Shown here: piece by piece, positions 24,387 to 33,342 of the stretch
Layout: every line of letters begins with the position of its first letter
How positions within the stretch are numbered: the first letter of the stretch is position 1
Source of the DNA: Bryobacterales bacterium
Lineage (GTDB): Bacteria > Acidobacteriota > Terriglobia > Bryobacterales > Bryobacteraceae
Reading direction: 5' to 3'
Length of the DNA stretch: 45,270 nt
Assembly: GCA_026954325.1 (NCBI GenBank)
Contig: JAIXKK010000068.1
Location: 1 to 45,270 of the forward strand
The notes under the pieces: generated by a model
Database searches by the model: none
The model's input: only the letters and a program-made list of their open reading frames with translations
Told to the model about the DNA's origin: nothing
Program-made: the position numbers and the translations under genes

Positions 24387-25318
24387 CGCGCCTCCCGCAT
24401 CACCTGTTCCGTCACCCAATCCGTAACAATCGAAGTCTCCCCGCTCGCCAGTAACTCCGCTCCGTCCAGCACCGCCGATACAAAGTTCTCCACGCACGGA
24501 TAATGCAGATTCGCATGCGCGGGAATCATCTCCGTGGCCCCCGGATACCGCAATTCCGGCCCATTGAGCGGCGTCAGGTCCATCACGCCCTCGGTCCCCG
24601 TAATCCGGAACTCGTCCCTCGGCGCGCGGCAGTGTCTCCGCACATCCACAATCCCGCGAACCCCGCACCCGTATTCGATCAGCACCGTCGCCGCGTCCTC
24701 CACTAACCGCTGATGCACTAACATGGATAACTGCCCCGTTACTCGCTCCGGACGGCCGAAGACATAATTCAGTAAGTCAATCCGGTGGGAACCGGTATCA
24801 TACAGGGGGCCGCCGCCCGCCATTTCCGGATCCACCAGCCACTCCCGGTCCCCGCCTTCCGCGTTGAACCAGTCATGGCAACTGATCTCCGCCAGCACCG
24901 GCCTCCCGATCACCCCCTCCGCCAGCAACCGCCGTGCCCGGTTCACCTTCGGATACGTCCTGCGGTAATACGCCACCCCCAGCGTCTTTCCGGCTTTGCG
25001 CGCCGCTTCCACCATCGCCCGCGCTTCCGCGTAACTGCGCGCCACGGGCTTCTCGCACAGCACATGCTTGCCCGCCGCGAGCGCCGCCATGCTTTGCGGC
25101 GCATGCATCGCTACCGGCGTCGCCACATACACCGCCTCCACGGTATCATCGGCCACGGCCTCTTCCACCGTTCCCCAAACCCGGTCCGCGTAACTCCGGC
25201 CCTTCTTCTCATCCCGCGAAACCACCCCGTACAAACGGCTTCGCGGCTCCGCCAGAATCGCCGGCAGCACGCGCTTCTTCGCAATGTCGCCAATGCCCGC
25301 CAGAACCCAGTTCATCAT
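24356..25318 (-). CDS. Gfo/Idh/MocA-family NAD(P)-dependent oxidoreductase
   Basis: 320 aa from ATG 25318 (a second ATG follows directly). The Rossmann start MMNWVLAGIGDIAKKRVLP binds NAD(P). VYVATPVAMHAPQSMAALAA, then GKHVLCEKPVARSYAEA, carries the EKP motif with the catalytic Lys. The C-terminal GFO_IDH domain has GGPLYDTGSHRIDLLNYVFG (~178-197), where D...H corresponds to the substrate-binding/catalytic pair. It likely oxidises or reduces a sugar or inositol; the substrate is unknown. It is divergently transcribed from the hydrolase-like gene, with only 25 bp between the start codons. Confidence 0.92.
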   Translation of the reverse strand: MMNWVLAGIGDIAKKRVLPAILAEPRSRLYGVVSRDEKKGRSYADRVWGTVEEAVADDTVEAVYVATPVAMHAPQSMAALAAGKHVLCEKPVARSYAEARAMVEAARKAGKTLGVAYYRRTYPKVNRARRLLAEGVIGRPVLAEISCHDWFNAEGGDREWLVDPEMAGGGPLYDTGSHRIDLLNYVFGRPERVTGQLSMLVHQRLVEDAATVLIEYGCGVRGIVDVRRHCRAPRDEFRITGTEGVMDLTPLNGPELRYPGATEMIPAHANLHYPCVENFVSAVLDGAELLASGETSIVTDWVTEQVMREARQAGYFSALR

Positions 25319-25325
25319 CCTGACA

Positions 25326-25335
25326 ATCGTACACT
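25326..25335. promoter_or_regulatory. Overlapping divergent -10 boxes
   Basis: On the plus strand TACACT (25330-25335) ends 8 bases before the ATG at 25344. On the minus strand TACGAT (25331 down to 25326) ends 7 bases before the ATG at 25318. They share the TA at 25330-25331. One short sequence would therefore serve two genes in opposite directions with leaderless or nearly leaderless transcripts. Confidence 0.45.
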
Positions 25336-25343
25336 GGAGGTAG

Positions 25344-26576
25344 ATGCTGTTGCTCTTCCTGCTCGCCGCCGCGGCATTTGCGCAATCGCCCGAGCCCATC
25401 CGCTTTTCCTCCTCCGGACACGAAATCGCCTACTTCCATGCCGCGGGTGATGCCGGCGCGCCAGTGCTTGTCGTCTTGCCCGCCCAACCCGGGACCGCCG
25501 CCGCCGAATTTACGAACTGGTCGCAAGCCGCGGCCGTCCGCAAATGGACGCTCGTGCTTCCTCAATCCGTTGCCGCCGGCGACGCCGGCGTGAAAATGCT
25601 GGACGATCTCATCCCGGACGTCCGCCGGCGGTTTCATCTCCCCACTGCCCCCATCTATCTCTGCGGCGCCGGCCCTGCCTCGCCCATGGTCTTCTACGCC
25701 GTGGCACGCGCGCCCTATCTATGGTCCGCCGCTCTCGCCATCGGCGGCGATCCTAAACTCGCCATCGATACCGACCGTCTATTTGCTGCTAATACCAACC
25801 TCGTCCCCGTCGCCTGGGCCGTTTCCCCTCAGGAAAAGGAAGCGTTTGTCGCGCCCTACCAGAAATTGCTCACCGGCGGGTTCAACATCCAACGGCTCGA
25901 ATCCCCCACCACGCAGGCCGCCCTTGATTTTCTCGCCGGTCACCGCTACACCGAGTACCCAACGAAGATCGATTGCGAAACTGGAAATCCGGCGCTCGCC
26001 CGCTGTTATTGGATCGTCCCCATACGATTCGACCCGTCCCTTCGCAACGACGCCATCCTCACCACCCGCATTCCCCCCGATCCGCAAGCGTCTCTCGACT
26101 TCGGCGGCTTCGGTTTCAAGGCGGACGCTCCCGGCCCCGGCGTGGCCGTCGAGTGGCTCCCGCCTGACTATAAAGGTCCACTCCAACTCCACGACCGCAT
26201 TCTGATGCTATCGAGCACCCGCATCGCGGATCCCCGCCAATATCTCGAACTCATGGGCCACATCACGGAGGAGCGGCCTGTCACCGTCACCATCGAACGC
26301 GGCAAGGACAAGATCCGCCTCACCACCCGTTACCGCCTCCGCCGGCGCGAGGAAATCCTTACTGCTCGTGTGCAGGCCACTTACTTCCCCGATTCGCACG
26401 AAATTATTATCGTTAGCCGCACCGTATCGGCTCTCAAGATCATGCTTCCCTCCGCCTGGGCTCCCGCCTCCATCAGTTGGAACGGGAATCCCGCCGCCAA
26501 GCCCCAGGAAGGCGGCTGCCTCGAACTGTCTCTCCAGGATCCCGGCGCCGCCAGACCCTGCCCGGCATTTCCTTGA
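25344..26576 (+). CDS. Secreted alpha/beta-hydrolase-like protein with PDZ-like domain, nucleophile apparently missing
   Basis: 410 aa. Signal peptide MLLLFLLAAAAFAQ. Residues ~25-205 look like an esterase-type alpha/beta hydrolase: APVLVVLPAQPGT, KWTLVLPQSV, PTAPIYLCGAGPASPMVFYA, then LDFLAGHRYTEYP. At the nucleophile elbow, where GxSxG is expected, there is G108-A-G-P-A112 without Ser, so classical hydrolysis is unlikely. Residues ~253-330 resemble a PDZ domain (FGFKADAPGPGVAVEWL, LHDRILMLSSTRIADPRQY, PVTVTIERGKDKIRLTTRY). A C-terminal beta-rich region follows. It may be a binding or scaffold protein; cargo and partner are unknown. Confidence 0.55.
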   Translation: MLLLFLLAAAAFAQSPEPIRFSSSGHEIAYFHAAGDAGAPVLVVLPAQPGTAAAEFTNWSQAAAVRKWTLVLPQSVAAGDAGVKMLDDLIPDVRRRFHLPTAPIYLCGAGPASPMVFYAVARAPYLWSAALAIGGDPKLAIDTDRLFAANTNLVPVAWAVSPQEKEAFVAPYQKLLTGGFNIQRLESPTTQAALDFLAGHRYTEYPTKIDCETGNPALARCYWIVPIRFDPSLRNDAILTTRIPPDPQASLDFGGFGFKADAPGPGVAVEWLPPDYKGPLQLHDRILMLSSTRIADPRQYLELMGHITEERPVTVTIERGKDKIRLTTRYRLRRREEILTARVQATYFPDSHEIIIVSRTVSALKIMLPSAWAPASISWNGNPAAKPQEGGCLELSLQDPGAARPCPAFP

Positions 26577-26684
26577 AACCAAACCCTCTTCTACTCTCGT
26601 ACATAATGGTGTGGCCTCCGGCTCATTCCGAGTGCACGGGTACCTTTCTCTGATATACTGCATCTAACCGGGTGAGAAGCTATT

Positions 26685-27533
26685 GTGGTGAAGAAAATCC
26701 TACTTCCTGTCCTATTGTGTGCGCTTGCCGCCGCGCAGCCTTCCGGCAATTACGCCGATGCTCGCCGCGCCTACCAATCGACGCAATATGAGCAGGCAGT
26801 CCAACTGCTTCAGGGTCAAAAGGATATAGATTCCCTCCTCCTCCTCGGGCAGAGCTGGTTCATGCTTGGTGAGTTCAAGAAGGCCAGTGAAGTGTTCGAA
26901 AAAGCGGTGAACCTCAGCCCGGACAGTTCTCAATTACACCTCTGGCTCGGACGCGCCTACGGCCGCCGCGCCGAAACCTCTTCTCCCTTCTTCGCCCCGC
27001 GCTACGCGTCCAGGGCCCGTCAGCAATTTGAGACCGCGGTGCAACTCGATCCGCACAACATCCTGGCGATGAACGACCTGTTCGAATACTACATGGAGGC
27101 CCCCGGGTTCCTTGGCGGCGGCAAGGATAAGGCTCAAGCCCTGGCCCGGCGCATCGCCGGGCTCGACCCCGCCGAAGGTCACTATGCCCAGGCGCGTCTC
27201 GACGAAGATCGCAAGCAGTTCGGAGCAGCCGAAGAGCAACTCCGCCGCGCCGTGGAAGCCGCCCCCTCGCAGGTTGGGCGTGTCCTTGATCTTGCCAGGT
27301 TCCTCGCCAAGCACGGCCGCCACCAGGAAAGCGAAGCCGCGTTCCAGCGCGCCGCCGAAATCGCTCCCGGCAATCCCAAGGTCCTCTTCGAACGCGCTGC
27401 TACCTACATCGAAACCAGGCGCAACATCGACGAAGCCAAAGTTCTCCTGAAGAAATACCTCCAATCCTCTCTCACCCCCGACGATCCTTCCCGCGAGCAA
27501 GCCCGCAAACTGCTTCGTGAAGCCGGCTCCTGA
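26685..27533 (+). CDS. Periplasmic TPR protein
   Basis: 282 aa from GTG 26685 (a second GTG follows directly). Signal peptide MVKKILLPVLLCALAAAQ. TPR-like repeats run through the whole mature part: STQYEQAVQLLQGQKD, LGEFKKASEVFEKAVNLSP, RARQQFETAVQLDPHN, KQFGAAEEQLRRAVEAAP, HGRHQESEAAFQRAAEIAP. A -10-like TATACT is at 26654-26659. It is 26 bp before the TolC-like gene and probably expressed with it and the propeller protein. It is likely a periplasmic interaction scaffold. Confidence 0.8.
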   Translation: MVKKILLPVLLCALAAAQPSGNYADARRAYQSTQYEQAVQLLQGQKDIDSLLLLGQSWFMLGEFKKASEVFEKAVNLSPDSSQLHLWLGRAYGRRAETSSPFFAPRYASRARQQFETAVQLDPHNILAMNDLFEYYMEAPGFLGGGKDKAQALARRIAGLDPAEGHYAQARLDEDRKQFGAAEEQLRRAVEAAPSQVGRVLDLARFLAKHGRHQESEAAFQRAAEIAPGNPKVLFERAATYIETRRNIDEAKVLLKKYLQSSLTPDDPSREQARKLLREAGS

Positions 27534-27547
27534 GCTTTCCCTTCGGC

Positions 27548-27553
27548 CATACT
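27548..27553 (+). promoter_or_regulatory. -10 box (CATACT) before the TolC-like gene
   Basis: CATACT ends 6 bases before the ATG at 27560, again placing the transcript start at the start codon. Confidence 0.35.
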
Positions 27554-27559
27554 GGGGAT

Positions 27560-28834
27560 ATGCGATTTGTCTTGGGCCTTCTCATTGCCGCTTCCTTATT
27601 TGGCGAAACGAAAACCATCAGTCTCAAGGAAGCAGTCGAACTCGCCTTGCGTGAGAACCCCGATCTCGTCCTGGCGCGCATCGATGAACAAAAAGCCAAC
27701 CTCGCCATCCGCATTGCCAAAGACCCGTTCCGTCCTAAAATCATTGCCGGAAGTGGCCTCGCCTACAGCAATGGCTTCCCCATGAGCATCGAGGGAGCCG
27801 CCCCCAGCATCGTCCAGGCCAAAGCCGTCTCCTCCATATTCAATCGCTCTTACTCCTTCCACGTTGCGCAAACCATTCAGGAAGCGCGCACGGCCGCCAT
27901 CGATACCCAGATCAAGCGGGACGACATCGTTCTTCGCACGGCCAGTCTCTATCTCGACGCCGCCCGCTGGGTTCGAACCGAGGAGGCCGTCCGCGGCCAG
28001 ATCGATAGCCTGCGTCACGCCGATGAAACCGTTCAAGCCCGCGTCAAAGAGGGCAGGGAACTGGAGATCGAAGCGAAACGCTCGGCTCTCGCCCTCGCCA
28101 GGTCCCTTTTCCGCCTCGATCAGATCAGCCAGGAGCGGGACAGCGCCGAAGGCGCGCTCGCGGGCGTCCTCGGGCTCTCCGCCGGCGACCGCGCGCGTTC
28201 CGTCTCGAGCGAGCCGTTTCCTGTCGATACCCCCCCGTCGGAGAAGGCTAGCGTGCAACAGGCGCTCGACAACAGCAAGGAACTCCGCCGCCTCGAGTCC
28301 GCCATGCTCGCCAAGCGCCACGAGATTCGCCAGTACAAATCGAACCACTTGCCCAGCGTGGATCTGGTTGCTCAATACGGTCTCTTTGCCCGCTTTAACA
28401 ACTACGAGGACTTCTTCCGTAAGTTCCAGCGCAACAACGGGCAGTTAGGCATCGTCCTCCAGATCCCTCTCTTCCCGAGCGCTGCCTCGCTTGCCGAAGC
28501 CGCCCAGGCCGAAGGCGAACTGAGCGCCCTCCGCACGCAGAGCGCTCAGGCCCGGAACCGCATCACGCTGAATGTCGGCAACGCCTACCGGCGAGTGAAA
28601 CTTTCCGACAAGAGCCGCGAGATCGCCCGCCTCGATCTCGAAATCGCCCGCGATCAGGTCAACATCTTCCTCGCCCAGGTCGAGGAGGGCCGCGCCACCC
28701 TCCGCCAACTCGAGGAAGCCCGCTTTCAGGAGCAGGAAAAGTGGATCCTCTACTTTGACGCCCAATACACGGCCGAGAAAGCCCGCCTCGAACTTCTGCA
28801 CCTCACCGGCGCGCTTCAGGCCGCGCTACAGTAG
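27560..28834 (+). CDS. TolC-family outer-membrane efflux protein
   Basis: 424 aa. Signal peptide MRFVLGLLIAASLFG, then ISLKEAVELALRENPDLVLA, the standard start of the OEP repeat in TolC-like proteins. Long coiled helices (~110-200 and ~320-400, e.g. RVKEGRELEIEAKRSALALA and VEEGRATLRQLEEARFQEQ) alternate with short beta strands (YSFHVAQTIQEA, LVAQYGLFARF, IVLQIPLF). Trimers form an outer-membrane duct plus periplasmic tunnel. No inner-membrane pump or adaptor is adjacent, so the partner must be elsewhere. Confidence 0.9.
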   Translation: MRFVLGLLIAASLFGETKTISLKEAVELALRENPDLVLARIDEQKANLAIRIAKDPFRPKIIAGSGLAYSNGFPMSIEGAAPSIVQAKAVSSIFNRSYSFHVAQTIQEARTAAIDTQIKRDDIVLRTASLYLDAARWVRTEEAVRGQIDSLRHADETVQARVKEGRELEIEAKRSALALARSLFRLDQISQERDSAEGALAGVLGLSAGDRARSVSSEPFPVDTPPSEKASVQQALDNSKELRRLESAMLAKRHEIRQYKSNHLPSVDLVAQYGLFARFNNYEDFFRKFQRNNGQLGIVLQIPLFPSAASLAEAAQAEGELSALRTQSAQARNRITLNVGNAYRRVKLSDKSREIARLDLEIARDQVNIFLAQVEEGRATLRQLEEARFQEQEKWILYFDAQYTAEKARLELLHLTGALQAALQ

Positions 28835-28838
28835 AGCA

Positions 28839-28859
28839 TGCGCGCTTGCGCAACTTTTT
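28839..28859 (+). terminator. Possible weak intrinsic terminator after the TolC-like gene
   Basis: TGCGC (28839-28843), loop GCTT, GCGCA (28848-28852), then AACTTTTT. The stem is only 5 bp, so it may merely attenuate transcription into the propeller gene. Confidence 0.35.
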
Positions 28860-28887
28860 GCCACGGCCGGGGGTTAAACAGAGACTG

Positions 28888-31800
28888 ATGTTTCGCCTGC
28901 TTCGGTTTTTTTTGTTTATCTCTTTGATTCCGAACGGTTTTTCCGCTACCTTCGGCTCCGTCACGACAGTTATCGGCAGCGTCGGCGACATTGTTCTCGA
29001 TGAGGCTCGCCGCCGCCTTTATCTCGTCAACACAAACGCCAATCGCGTCGAAGTCTACTCGCTTCCTCCCGGCGCTATCCGTCAGGCCGGTTCCATCCCT
29101 ACGGATTCCCTTCCACTCGCGGCCGCCCTTTCTTACGACAGGAAATTCCTTTACGTCGTCTGCCATGACTCCTCCTCCCTCAACATCATCGATCTCGACC
29201 GCCTAGGCGTGGTCAACCGCCCCAGCCTTCCCGCCCGTCCCGAAGGCATCGCTGTCGGCAATGACGGGCGCGCCCTCATCACCACCATCGGTACGGGTCC
29301 CAACAACTCGCAAAACACACTTCTCATCTACGACCCCAACAACAACGGCGCCATTGCCAGTGTCGTTTTCGTGCCATCCGCGCCCGCGCTGCCCCCGGGG
29401 GCGCCTCCCGCCGGGCGCGCCTTCCTCGCCAACCGCAGCCAACTCGCCGCCACCCCGGACGGCAACTACATCATCGGCGTCAACATCCCCAACAACACCA
29501 CCCGCGCGGTCTTCGTTTATGAAGTTGCCTCCGGCGTCATCCTGCGCAGCCGCATCGTCAACAACGTCTCGAGCGTCCTTGCGGTCTCTCCCGATGGCTC
29601 CAGGTTCATGAGCGGTTTGACGCTCTTCGATACTCAAACCCTCGAAGTCATCGCCCAGGAAAATCTGGCCAACGCCCCCTATCCCATCCAGCCCGGAACC
29701 AACTTCAACACCCAGCAAAACCAGGGCGGAAGTGTCTTTTCCCCCGGCGGCGGGACCCTCTATTCGGCCTTCAACGTCGCTCCCGTCGCCAATCCTCCCA
29801 CTCACCCCAACGTCGCCCAGTTGATGGTGAACGACCCGGACAACCTCCTCATCCAGACGGCTTTCCAGATGCCCGAGAATCTCGCCGGCAAGATGCTTAT
29901 CTCGAGCGACGGCAACACCATCTACGCCATCTCCGAATCCGGGTTCACCACCATCCCCATCGGCTCGGCCGCCAACAACCCGATCCTCTCCCTCCCCACC
30001 AGCGTCGTCCTCGTCGTCAACGACCAGTGCGGAGTCACCACCAGCCAGCGCACGGCGCGCATCCAGATGTCCAACGCCGGCCGCGGCCGGCTCACCGCCA
30101 GCGCCCAGGTTCTCCAACTCAATCCCACAGGCCCCGGAGGCCTGGGGGGAGTGGGCGGACCCGGCGGCGGCATACCCGGCGGTGGCGTCATCATCGTGAT
30201 TCCCCCCACTGTTCCCGGCGGCGGCGTTGCGCCCATCGGTCCTCAACTTCCTGCCGGCGGAGCCGGCGGGCAGAACAACGCCATCTTCCAGACCGCCCCC
30301 CAAGTCCGTGTGCAGCAGTCATCCGGCGGCCCCTCGATGGACATCACCTATAACTCCGTCAACAACCGCACGCTGGGAACCGTCTCCCCCGTTCACGACT
30401 TCCTCATCCAATCCCCGGAAGCCATCAACATCCCGCCGCGCGTGCGCGTCTATCAAAACAACCGCGACGCCGAAGCCAGGGCGGATGTCGTCACCGTACC
30501 CGTCGGCATCTCCGCCAACGAGGGCCTTGAGGACATCCTCTACGATGCCGCCCGAAACCGCGTCTACATCGCCAATTCCGGCATGAACCGCATCGAGGTC
30601 TTCGATGCGATCTCGAAGTCGTTTCTCTCCCCCGTCAAAGTCGGCCAGTTGCCGCGCTCCATGGCGCTCAGCCAGGACAATGCCACTCTTTACGTCGCCA
30701 ACAGCGGCGGCGAAAGCATCAGCATCGTCGACCTGGATGCCGGCCAGGTCGTGGATCGCGTCCACTTTCCTCCACTCCCGTTCAACGCCACCGCCGCTCT
30801 TGTCACTCCATCGCAGATCGCCTCTACCCAGCGCGGGCCACTCATCGTCATGAACAACGGCTCCATCTGGAAGGTGGTCGGCAATGAAGCCATCCCCAGG
30901 GCTGTCAGCCCCGTGATCGGAGCAGCCACCGTCACCGCGCCCCGGACTCTCGCCGCCACTCCGAACGGCGAGTACGCCATGCTCCTCGCCGGCAACGGTT
31001 ACGTCTACCTCTACGACGCCGCCACCGATGAATTCGTTCAAGGCCGCCAGGTCTTCACGCCGCCCATCCAAGGCTATTTCGGCCCCGCCGGCGCCGGTCC
31101 CGGAGGCCGCTACTTCCTCGCCAATGGGACCGTCCTTAACCCCGCCCTCACTCCCACCGGTTCCGCCGGAAGCATCGCTTCGACTGGCCGCGCGGACACC
31201 ACCACCACCACCCCGCGTCCCGTGTCCGCCGTCGCCCCGCTCAACCTTACATCCTTTGTCCGCTTCACCCAGCCGGTGCGTCTTCAGGCCAACAATCCTC
31301 TCACCACGGATGCTCCCGTCATTGAAGTGGCTGACGCCAATACCGGCATCACGATGCGCGGCGTCCCCACCATCGAAGGCCCCATTTCCACCGTTACCGG
31401 CACGGCCCGCGCCAACGTTTCCGGACGTCTCCTCGCCGTCGATCCCTCCGGTTCAACGGCTTACTTCCTCACCACCAGCGGACTCAGCATCGCCGCCCTC
31501 GACGCCATCACCCCGGCCGATCGTCCGCAAGTCACCCAAAACGGCATCGTCAACATCGCGAACCTGAAACCTTCCGTTGCTCCGGGCAGCATGGTTTCCA
31601 TCTTCGGCCGCAACCTCGCAAGCGATGGCTCGGCTTCGAACGATTCCACCCTTCCCACCGTCCTCGGCGGCGTTTGCGTCACCATCAACAACCGTTCCAT
31701 GCCCCTCGCCATGACGTCCGCGGGCCAGATCAATGCCCTCATCCCTAACGATCTCGCCGCCGGACGCTACCCCGTTGTCGTCCGCTCCCTCGATCGCAAA

Positions 31801-32253
31801 GCCGCCCCGCTCTCTCCTACCCAACTCACCCTTTCCAAGTACGCCCCGGCGGTCCTCGTGGATCCGCAATCGAAGCAGCCCGCCATCTATCACTCCGACG
31901 GCAGCCCTGTCACCAGAGACAACCCCACCACCCGCGACCAGCGCCTTGTCATGTACGCCACCGGCCTCGGACCTACGAAGGGCGGCAAAGTCACCACCGG
32001 CGATCCGGCGCCCTCCTCCCCGCCGGCCGTCACTGACCCCGTCAGCGTCTTCTTCGGCGACCCTCGCTACAAGGAAGCCGCCATCGCCGTCGAATGGAGC
32101 GGCCTCTCCCCCGGCCTCGTCGGCATCTACGAAATCGATCTCTACGTTCCCGGGGATCACCTCCGCGGCGACGCTCTCGACGTCACCATCCGCATCGGAG
32201 GAGTCAACAGCCCCACCAAAGGCGATCTCGACCCCAAAATCGCTGTCAACTGA
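28888..32253 (+). CDS. Giant secreted beta-propeller protein with Solibacter-type C-terminal domain
   Basis: About 1121 aa from ATG 28888 (MFRLLRFFLFISLIPNGFSA, a signal peptide); an upstream frame is not protein-like. Two blocks of YVTN/WD-like propeller repeats are visible: first DIVLDEARRRLYLVNTNANR and YDRKFLYVVCHDSSSLNIID, later DILYDAARNRVYIANSGMNR and SQDNATLYVANSGGESISIV. A Gly/Pro-rich linker near ~410-465 (GGVGGPGGGIPGGG) separates them. The C-terminal ~230 residues (VAPGSMVSIFGRNLA, MTSAGQINALIPNDL, MYATGLGP, SPGLVGIYEIDLYVP) are the Solibacter uncharacterized C-terminal domain, seen in large secreted proteins of this lineage. It is probably an extracellular or surface binding protein; ligand unknown. 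Confidence 0.9.
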   Translation: MFRLLRFFLFISLIPNGFSATFGSVTTVIGSVGDIVLDEARRRLYLVNTNANRVEVYSLPPGAIRQAGSIPTDSLPLAAALSYDRKFLYVVCHDSSSLNIIDLDRLGVVNRPSLPARPEGIAVGNDGRALITTIGTGPNNSQNTLLIYDPNNNGAIASVVFVPSAPALPPGAPPAGRAFLANRSQLAATPDGNYIIGVNIPNNTTRAVFVYEVASGVILRSRIVNNVSSVLAVSPDGSRFMSGLTLFDTQTLEVIAQENLANAPYPIQPGTNFNTQQNQGGSVFSPGGGTLYSAFNVAPVANPPTHPNVAQLMVNDPDNLLIQTAFQMPENLAGKMLISSDGNTIYAISESGFTTIPIGSAANNPILSLPTSVVLVVNDQCGVTTSQRTARIQMSNAGRGRLTASAQVLQLNPTGPGGLGGVGGPGGGIPGGGVIIVIPPTVPGGGVAPIGPQLPAGGAGGQNNAIFQTAPQVRVQQSSGGPSMDITYNSVNNRTLGTVSPVHDFLIQSPEAINIPPRVRVYQNNRDAEARADVVTVPVGISANEGLEDILYDAARNRVYIANSGMNRIEVFDAISKSFLSPVKVGQLPRSMALSQDNATLYVANSGGESISIVDLDAGQVVDRVHFPPLPFNATAALVTPSQIASTQRGPLIVMNNGSIWKVVGNEAIPRAVSPVIGAATVTAPRTLAATPNGEYAMLLAGNGYVYLYDAATDEFVQGRQVFTPPIQGYFGPAGAGPGGRYFLANGTVLNPALTPTGSAGSIASTGRADTTTTTPRPVSAVAPLNLTSFVRFTQPVRLQANNPLTTDAPVIEVADANTGITMRGVPTIEGPISTVTGTARANVSGRLLAVDPSGSTAYFLTTSGLSIAALDAITPADRPQVTQNGIVNIANLKPSVAPGSMVSIFGRNLASDGSASNDSTLPTVLGGVCVTINNRSMPLAMTSAGQINALIPNDLAAGRYPVVVRSLDRKAAPLSPTQLTLSKYAPAVLVDPQSKQPAIYHSDGSPVTRDNPTTRDQRLVMYATGLGPTKGGKVTTGDPAPSSPPAVTDPVSVFFGDPRYKEAAIAVEWSGLSPGLVGIYEIDLYVPGDHLRGDALDVTIRIGGVNSPTKGDLDPKIAVN

Positions 32254-32445
32254 ATCCACCGGTAGCAATAGCGCCGGCCATCACGCCCCTGGGAGGCCGT
32301 AGCCCCTCCGCTCGCGCAGGTCATGGCGAAGTCGAGTCACCGTATATTGCTCCGCGAAGAAGCGCGCGGCACAGTGGAAGCGCATGCCCACGCTACTCCA
32401 AGAGCTGACTGACTGATAGGCCAAAAGCTGAAAGCTGATCTGGAC

Positions 32446-33276
32446 CTACACGCTCTCCACCAGCGCCAATCCGTTCCGCGCTTCCAGGAACATCCCGCCG
32501 CCGGGGACTTCGGTGATCCGCACCGCAATCACGGTACGGTCACCGGCGCGCATCCCGCCCGTGAATTCCTCGGCGCCATCGAGAATTGCCCCCACGGCCT
32601 GGCGCGGCGCCGCCGCCGGGCAATCTCCGGCAATTTCGCGCAGGCGGTGTTCGGTAAACAGCCGGCCTTCCCCGTCCACGGCATCGGCGATTCCGTCCGT
32701 GTAGGCGATCAGCGTGTCCCCTTGCGAGACTGGGATGGAGTGCTGTCCGAAGGTGGCGCGGTGGCTCAGCCCGAGGACCGTGCCGGTACGTTCCAGGCGG
32801 CGGATCTGGCCCGTATCCGCGCGAATGAGCAGCGCGGCTTCATGGCCCGCATTCGCATACGTCAACTGCCGCCGCGTGGGGTCCAACTGCGCCAGGAAGA
32901 TGCCGGCATAAATCTCATTGAGTGACGTTTCCCACATCATGCGGTTCAGTTCGCTGACAATCGTGGCCGGACGCATCGCACGGCCCGCGAGCCCCCGAAC
33001 GCCGTATTGCAGCCTCGCTTTCCACACTGCTGCTTCCGCACCGGCCCCGCGGACCGAGCCAATCACGGCCCCCAGTTCCGAAGCGGAGAGCGAAAGGAAA
33101 TCGAAAAAATCTCCACCCTCGCTGCCGTCTGGTTCCGAGTCCCCGAAGTAGTCGGCATTGTTGATCCACGCTTTGCGGAAAGGGAGCCTCCAGGTCTCCA
33201 GCCCGTTCTCCCGTTGCAACCCTCTATTGGAAAACCCGCTTATCGGAAAGGAATACAGTTGAGGAGTGTTTCGCAT
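32446..33276 (-). CDS. SpoIIE/RsbU-type PP2C phosphatase-like protein with altered metal site
   Basis: 276 aa from ATG 33276 (MRNTPQLYSFPISGF). PP2C SpoIIE pattern: GGDFFDFLSLS (~54-64), LNRMMWETSLNEIYAGIFLA, LTYANAGHEAALLI, GDTLIAYTDGIADAVD and AGDRTVIAVRI. In active relatives the second motif reads GDVSGKG-like; here it is GSVRGAG with Ser74 replacing the Asp, so metal binding and activity may be weakened. These phosphatases usually act on anti-anti-sigma factors. It follows the NtrX-like gene by 66 bp on the same strand. The start codon forms one arm of a palindrome CATACC-A-GGTATG (33274-33286), possibly an operator. Confidence 0.78.
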   Translation of the reverse strand: MRNTPQLYSFPISGFSNRGLQRENGLETWRLPFRKAWINNADYFGDSEPDGSEGGDFFDFLSLSASELGAVIGSVRGAGAEAAVWKARLQYGVRGLAGRAMRPATIVSELNRMMWETSLNEIYAGIFLAQLDPTRRQLTYANAGHEAALLIRADTGQIRRLERTGTVLGLSHRATFGQHSIPVSQGDTLIAYTDGIADAVDGEGRLFTEHRLREIAGDCPAAAPRQAVGAILDGAEEFTGGMRAGDRTVIAVRITEVPGGGMFLEARNGLALVESV

Positions 33277-33342
33277 ACCAGGTATGACGCGCCGGTCAGC
33301 GGTTTCGAACCGGTCCCCGCGCCCTCGCAATGTAAAGAATGA

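Noticed and set aside
29203..30303. Glycine/aspartate-rich minus-strand open frame opposite the propeller gene
   Set aside because: Composition reflects the complement of Pro/Ala/Val-rich codons; no start context or domain.
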